Shown: piece by piece, positions 60,113 through 64,000 of the stretch
Layout: each line of letters begins with the position of its first letter
Numbering within the stretch: the stretch's first letter is position 1
Origin: Streptomyces sp. GSL17-111
Lineage (GTDB): Bacteria; Actinomycetota; Actinomycetes; Streptomycetales; Streptomycetaceae
Assembly (NCBI RefSeq): GCF_037911585.1
Contig: NZ_JBAJNS010000001.1
Location: 3,714,001 to 3,778,000, forward strand
Direction of reading: 5' to 3'
DNA length: 64,000 nucleotides
The notes under the pieces: model-generated
The model's input: the letters and a program-made list of their open reading frames with translations, nothing else
Databases searched by the model: none
What the model was told of the DNA's origin: nothing
Position numbers and translations under genes: made by a program

Positions 60113-61512
60113 GCCGTTCGGTCGGGAAGGGGGCCTTGCCGGGCCGTTGGGTTCCGCCGGTGGCGGAACGTCAGCCCGACCGCCGCGTACAGCGCGAAGG
60201 CGGCCACGACGGCGTTGATGGCGGGGATCCCCGCGTCCAGGTACTCCCCGACGAGCGCACCGGTCGCCCAGCAGACCAGGGACAGCGGCAGCCAGTCGGG
60301 GAGGCGTTCGGGAGGCCGGGTGCCCCGGCGGGCGCGCTCCAGCCCGGCGCGGTACCGCCGCACGACGTAGTACTCGGCGATGATGACTCCGGCCACCGGT
60401 GGCGCGAGTACGCCGATGGTCTCCAGGAAGCCGGTGAAGTGGTCCGCCATGCCGACGGCCGACAGGACGGTGCCCGCCGCGCCGATGACCAGCGTCACCG
60501 TGCGGCGTCCGACGCGACGGCCGAAGAGGACGTCGATGCTGTTGACCGTGGCGAGCGCGGAGGAGTAGAGGTTCCAGTCGTTGATCTTCACGATCGCCGT
60601 GACGAGGATCAGCGTGCCCAGCAGCCCCGACGAGCCGGTGATGATGCCGACGATGTCGGCGGTGCGGGCGGCGTGGCCGAGCAGCACCGCGGTGAGCCCG
60701 ATCAGGTACTGACCGAGCGTCACGCCCAGCAGCGTCTGCTTGACGACGTCGGAGGGGCGGCGGTTGAAGCGCGTCATGTCGGGGCTCATCAGGGCGCCGA
60801 GGATGAAGGCGCCCGCCACCAGCGTCGTGCCCTCCGCCAGTGACAGCGCCGGCCCCGGAGGTGCTCCCGTCAGCAGGTCGTCCAGCGAGTGGCCGACCAG
60901 GACGTCCACCACCGACCATCCGGCCAGCAGCAGGAACGCCGGCACGGTCAGGTACGCCGTCCACGCCATGACGGAGAAGCCGTGCACGGAGATGACGGTG
61001 ACCACGACGCCGCCCACCACCGCCCAGGCCCATTCCGGCGCCCACCCGGCGAAGTCGTGCATGCCCTGGGCGAAGACGCCGTTCTGGACGCCGAACCAGC
61101 CCGCGAGGCTGAGCGCCACCAGCATTCCGACGGCGGCCGAGCCCTTGCGGCCGAAACCCGACCAGCGGGCCAGCACCGAGGTGGACATGCCCTCCTTCAC
61201 CCCGGCGACGCCCATGAGGATCGTGATGACCTCCAGCAGCACCGACCCGACGGTGATGGCGATCACCGCGTCGGTGAACGTCATCCCGTAGCCGAGGACG
61301 GCACCCACCATGAACTGCTGGAAGGAGGAGACCTGCCCGAAGCGCTGCACCGCGACGGAGAACCACGAGTAGCGCGCCTCGTCCGGCACCGGGGTCAGCG
61401 CGTAGTCGTCCTGCACCGCGTTCTGCGCCGCGTGCTGTGCCTCGTCCGCGCCGCGCCCGGCGGCCGTCCGGGCCGGTCCGTCCTGTCTTCGCCCGGTCTC
61501 AGCCGAGGTCAT
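60109..61512 (-). CDS. NCS1-family purine/cytosine/hydantoin permease
   Basis: Twelve-helix transporter of 467 residues of the nucleobase:cation symporter-1 family (LeuT fold; hydantoin transporter Mhp1 belongs here). QRFGQVSSFQQFMVGAVLGYGMTFTDAVIAI is the N-terminal pattern, MSPDMTRFNRRPSDVVKQTL the TM5-6 region and NDWNLYSSALATVNSIDV the TM8 region. The ATG overlaps the CDPS stop by 14 bases. Its substrate may be a cyclic dipeptide or a precursor (inference). Confidence 0.9.
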   Translation of the reverse strand: MTSAETGRRQDGPARTAAGRGADEAQHAAQNAVQDDYALTPVPDEARYSWFSVAVQRFGQVSSFQQFMVGAVLGYGMTFTDAVIAITVGSVLLEVITILMGVAGVKEGMSTSVLARWSGFGRKGSAAVGMLVALSLAGWFGVQNGVFAQGMHDFAGWAPEWAWAVVGGVVVTVISVHGFSVMAWTAYLTVPAFLLLAGWSVVDVLVGHSLDDLLTGAPPGPALSLAEGTTLVAGAFILGALMSPDMTRFNRRPSDVVKQTLLGVTLGQYLIGLTAVLLGHAARTADIVGIITGSSGLLGTLILVTAIVKINDWNLYSSALATVNSIDVLFGRRVGRRTVTLVIGAAGTVLSAVGMADHFTGFLETIGVLAPPVAGVIIAEYYVVRRYRAGLERARRGTRPPERLPDWLPLSLVCWATGALVGEYLDAGIPAINAVVAAFALYAAVGLTFRHRRNPTARQGPLPDRTA

Positions 61513-62239
61513 GGGACGCCTCCCGCTCCACGAGGTCGCGGGCCGGCCGCCGCGCTCCGGACGTGTCCCCCGTCGGCTCGCGCACCACCAGGAAGCCCTG
61601 GTCCTCGACCGGCTGCCAGCTCAGCTCGCGGCGGTAGAAGCGCTCCAGGAAGGGGACCCGTTCGTGGTAGACGAACAGCGAGGGGCGGTGGCCCGCGATG
61701 CCCCCGGCGTCGACGAACATCGGCAGCTCGGAGAGGAAGTACCGTACGGCGCTGTGCAGTTGCGCGTCCGTCGGGCTCGTCCCCGGCGGCATCCTCCGGT
61801 CCAGTACCCAGTGCGAGGCGTCCAGACACGCGGCGCGGAGGCCCTCGTCCTGGTCGAAGCGCCTATACGCCTCGTCCAACAGCCCGACGTACCGGGGCAG
61901 GTGGTGGAGCCGTTCCATTCCGAGGATGAGGGCCGACGGGTTCGTCACCCCCAGGGAGCGCAGTGCCGTGGCGATCTTGTTGTGCACGTACTGCCCCTGG
62001 CGCTGGGCCTTGTGGCGGGCGCGGTCGGGTGCGTACCCCAGCGTCTCCAGGGTGTACGCCGCCGCCGCGTCCGGCACGAAGAAGTGCGCGGCCCCGAAGC
62101 GCGCCAGCGCCCACTGCGCCAGCCGGCGCAACCGCGGAGTGCTGAAGTAGCTGTTGAATGGACTTACTCCGATGCACACGTGCGTGGCCGAGGGTAAGAG
62201 GCTGCTACATCGTTCGGTAAGTGGTTCAAATTCAAACAT
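61499..62239 (-). CDS. tRNA-dependent cyclodipeptide synthase (CDPS)
   Basis: Enzyme of 246 residues that makes a diketopiperazine from two aminoacyl-tRNAs. It aligns with AlbC: catalytic Ser26 in IGVSPFNSYFS (AlbC Ser37 position) with Asn29, Tyr167 and Glu171 in VRYFLSELPMF (AlbC Tyr178 and Glu182), and Tyr191-His192 in FVYHERVPF, which place it in the NYH subfamily. The amino acids used are not predictable by eye. ATG 62239 follows GAGGGG. Codon 15 is TTA (62195-62197), so translation should need bldA. It heads the transporter/rhodanese gene set and is divergent from LysR. Confidence 0.9.
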   Translation of the reverse strand: MFEFEPLTERCSSLLPSATHVCIGVSPFNSYFSTPRLRRLAQWALARFGAAHFFVPDAAAAYTLETLGYAPDRARHKAQRQGQYVHNKIATALRSLGVTNPSALILGMERLHHLPRYVGLLDEAYRRFDQDEGLRAACLDASHWVLDRRMPPGTSPTDAQLHSAVRYFLSELPMFVDAGGIAGHRPSLFVYHERVPFLERFYRRELSWQPVEDQGFLVVREPTGDTSGARRPARDLVEREASHDLG

Positions 62240-62491
62240 GTTTCCCCTCGGGCAGTGTGTGGACAGACCCCCCTCGCGCCGCCGGGCCGTCGGCTCGGGA
62301 AGCGATGAGTGGAATGGTGGCGGGCGCCGGTGGAGCTGAATACTGCCGTGCGGCTATGCCACTCCCGCACCTCCCGAACGGGCAGCGGAGCGTGCCCGTG
62401 GGTAAACGGTTGGTGACCGGCCCGCACGGGTGCTTCACGGAAATTCGACCGCGTTCCGGTCAAGCCCTGGTGAACGGCCTGAGAAGCGGCT

Positions 62492-62503
62492 TAACTCAAG
62501 TTA
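62492..62503. promoter_or_regulatory. Palindrome at the LysR start
   Basis: TAACTCAAGTTA is a perfect 12-base palindrome of the T-N10-11-A LysR type. Its last base is the A of the LysR ATG (62503). It could be the autoregulatory site of the LysR protein, also controlling the divergent CDPS promoter. Confidence 0.45.
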
Positions 62504-63414
62504 TGGACCTGCAATTCCGTCACTTACGCCAGCTGTGCGTCATCTCCGAAACCGGGAGCCTGAACAAGGCCGCGACGATCCTCGGCCTGCCGCAGCCGGC
62601 CCTCAGCCGTCAGATCCGGAGACTGGAGCAGCTGTTCGGCGGCGCGCTGTTCGAGCGCGACCAGTTCGGCACGCGTCCGACCCCGCTGGGCAGCGCCGTC
62701 CTGGAGCACGCGGCGAGCATCCTCCGCTCCCTCGACGACTTCGGGGAGCAGCTGCGCGACTACCGCACCCTCCGGAGCCGGACGCTCCGCATCGGCTGGG
62801 CGCACAGCGTCCTCTACGAGCCCCTGCTGAGCTCCCTACGGCGGCTGGCGTCCGCCGAGCGCCTCCAGATCGTCGCCCCCAACTCCACGCGCGAGCTCCT
62901 GACCCTCCTGCGCGCCGGTGAGGTGGACATCGCCCTGCGGGACCACGCCACGACCAACGGCCCCGTCCCCTCCGGCGACGGGGCGATCACCTACGTCCCC
63001 TGGGGCGAGTCCGCCGTCCTGCTCGCGGTGGCGGCCGACCGACCGCCGGCGACCGCCGAACGGCTCACGATGGCGGACCTGGCGGGCGAGGAGTGGATCT
63101 CCTGCACCGGGCCCGACGCCTGCGACGAGAAGCTCCGCCGGCTCTGCGCCGCCTACGGCTTCGTCCCCCGCATCACGCACGACATCCCGATGTCCGGCCC
63201 CCGCGGCCAGGTGATCCGGCACCAGGGCTGCGTGGCCCTGACCCAGGCCCACCGGCCCCCGGAGCCCGGCGTCGTGTACCGGACCGTGACGGACCTGGAC
63301 ATGACGGTCGTCCACCTGGTGGGCTTCCGCGGCTGGACCGCCGACCTGATGCCGAAGCTGGTGTCGCTGCTCTCCGCCGCCCTGCGGGAGCGGGCGCCGG
63401 TCACCCCCTCATGA
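62503..63414 (+). CDS. LysR-family regulator, divergent from CDPS
   Basis: LysR-type regulator of 303 residues. DNA-binding region LQFRHLRQLCVISETGSLNKAATILGLPQPALSRQIRRLEQLFGGALFERDQFGTRPTPLG, then a substrate-binding domain (RIGWAHSVLYEPLLSSL, LLRAGEVDIALRDH). Codon 8 is TTA (62524-62526), another bldA-dependent codon. It is divergent from the CDPS gene and probably controls it. The ATG at 62503 is chosen by family start; it lacks a good ribosome-binding site, so it may be leaderless. Its stop overlaps the next LysR start (ATGA). Confidence 0.9.
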   Translation: MDLQFRHLRQLCVISETGSLNKAATILGLPQPALSRQIRRLEQLFGGALFERDQFGTRPTPLGSAVLEHAASILRSLDDFGEQLRDYRTLRSRTLRIGWAHSVLYEPLLSSLRRLASAERLQIVAPNSTRELLTLLRAGEVDIALRDHATTNGPVPSGDGAITYVPWGESAVLLAVAADRPPATAERLTMADLAGEEWISCTGPDACDEKLRRLCAAYGFVPRITHDIPMSGPRGQVIRHQGCVALTQAHRPPEPGVVYRTVTDLDMTVVHLVGFRGWTADLMPKLVSLLSAALRERAPVTPS

Positions 63415-64000
63415 AGGTGGAGGTCCAGGACCTGCGCGTGCTGCGGGCCGTGGCCGACAGCGGCAGCCTGGCCGGCGCCGCGCGCGCCCTCGGCGTCCAC
63501 CAGGCCGCCGTCACCCGCCGCGTCCAGCACCTGGAACGCGTGACCGGGCTCGTCGTCCTGCACCGCGACCACCGGGGCGCCTACCTCACCGGCGCGGGAC
63601 GGCTGCTGCTGCGGTGCGCCGACGAACTGCTCCCGCGCATCGACCGGCTGCTGGCCGCCGGCAGCCCCGGCGGCACGCCCGGCCCGGCGGCGGAACGCCT
63701 GCGCATCGGCGCGGTGCCCAGCTCCGCGCTCCCGCTCGTCACCGCCCGCGCCCAGGCCCTGTTCCCGTCGGCCGTCATCGAGCTCCGCACCGTCACCGGT
63801 GCCTACCGCGAGCCGGTCGGCGACAGCGGGCCGGACGACAGCGGCGCCGCCCTGCTGAGCCTCTTCCGCCTGCAGCGGCTCGACCTCGCGGTGGTCCGGC
63901 ACTCCGCCGTCCTGGGCGGCCCCCTCCCGGACCTCCTCGACTCCGCCGTGCTCGCCGAGGAGAACCTGCTCGTCGGCACCGGCGAGGGGCACCGGCTGGC
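63411..64000 (+). CDS. Second LysR-family regulator (cut by the window end)
   Basis: Partial LysR protein, 196 residues visible. LRVLRAVADSGSLAGAARALGVHQAAVTRRVQHLERVTGLVVLHRDHRGAYLTGAG is the HTH; LRIGAVPSSALPLVTARAQALFPSAVIELRT begins the effector domain. ATG 63411 overlaps the first LysR stop by ATGA, so the two are one transcript. A pair of LysR genes in one operon next to a CDPS is unusual. Confidence 0.88.
   Translation, partial: MKVEVQDLRVLRAVADSGSLAGAARALGVHQAAVTRRVQHLERVTGLVVLHRDHRGAYLTGAGRLLLRCADELLPRIDRLLAAGSPGGTPGPAAERLRIGAVPSSALPLVTARAQALFPSAVIELRTVTGAYREPVGDSGPDDSGAALLSLFRLQRLDLAVVRHSAVLGGPLPDLLDSAVLAEENLLVGTGEGHRL

Noticed and set aside
1-64000. CRISPR arrays, insertion sequences, integrase genes, rRNA operons
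   Set aside because: No regularly spaced repeats, transposase or integrase motifs, or rRNA stretches beyond the 16-base match at 12765-12780 were seen.

Overview
The window is high-GC actinobacterial chromosome, almost certainly from a Streptomyces. GC is strongly biased at third codon positions, GTG starts and 4-base GTGA/ATGA stop/start overlaps are common, TTA leucine codons are very rare, and genus markers are present: the global regulators AfsK, AfsS and AfsR, an HTH/DUF397 pair, a DmdR1-type iron regulator and an F420 (FO synthase) gene. From about 10 kb to 55 kb the gene content resembles, from memory, the conserved core stretch of Streptomyces chromosomes that carries dmdR1 and afsK/afsS/afsR. 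The two flanks look more accessory.

Layout. 0-8.1 kb: a GntR regulator, a methyltransferase, a secreted protein with a small two-helix membrane protein, a divergent rhodanese/Lrp pair, a DIP1984-family gene followed by a possible tRNA-like RNA, and a three-gene ABC transporter operon. 8.2-19.9 kb: an Imm-5-like protein and an amidohydrolase, citrate synthase, pdxH, a structured region with a candidate 12-codon gene, a PAS/GAF sensor, a SIS protein, the iron regulator dmdR1 with a long antisense frame, a hydrolase with a LexA-like box, a primase/polymerase-domain protein and an NsdA-like regulator. 20-32.3 kb: a repeat-rich membrane protein, a binding lipoprotein, purU, an ECF sigma/anti-sigma pair, STAS and HATPase partner-switching proteins, a flavoprotein, a subtilase and a TetR regulator. 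32.7-40.3 kb: a VOC protein, then afsK facing a DFHQT-repeat exported protein, afsS and afsR. 40.5-46.6 kb: a six-gene Mrp/Mnh cation/proton antiporter operon. 46.8-56.7 kb: ADP-ribosylglycohydrolase, fbiC, a D,D-carboxypeptidase with a long acidic tail, a GPP34 protein, an HTH/DUF397 pair and an ArsR/VOC operon. 56.8-64 kb: a gene set headed by a cyclodipeptide synthase (CDPS).

The most notable part is the CDPS gene set at 56.8-64 kb. The CDPS keeps the catalytic residues known from AlbC. Its stop codon overlaps the start of an NCS1 (nucleobase/hydantoin-type) transporter gene. Downstream in the same direction lie a rhodanese, a secreted thioredoxin-like protein, a subtilase and a thioredoxin reductase-like flavoprotein. 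Two tandem LysR regulators diverge from it, and both the CDPS and the first LysR gene carry a TTA codon near the start, implying bldA-dependent developmental control. A diketopiperazine pathway with sulfur or redox tailoring is a reasonable but unproven reading.

Other points worth following up: a predicted exported protein with nine DFHQT repeats beside AfsS, which has related DHHQT repeats; a candidate 12-codon gene on the minus strand with a ribosome-binding site complementary to the last 16 bases of 16S rRNA, followed by strong hairpins; a possible tRNA-like RNA after the DIP1984 gene; an ArsR promoter that appears to give a leaderless mRNA with its operator inside the promoter spacer; and several long perfect hairpins that act as likely terminators between convergent genes.
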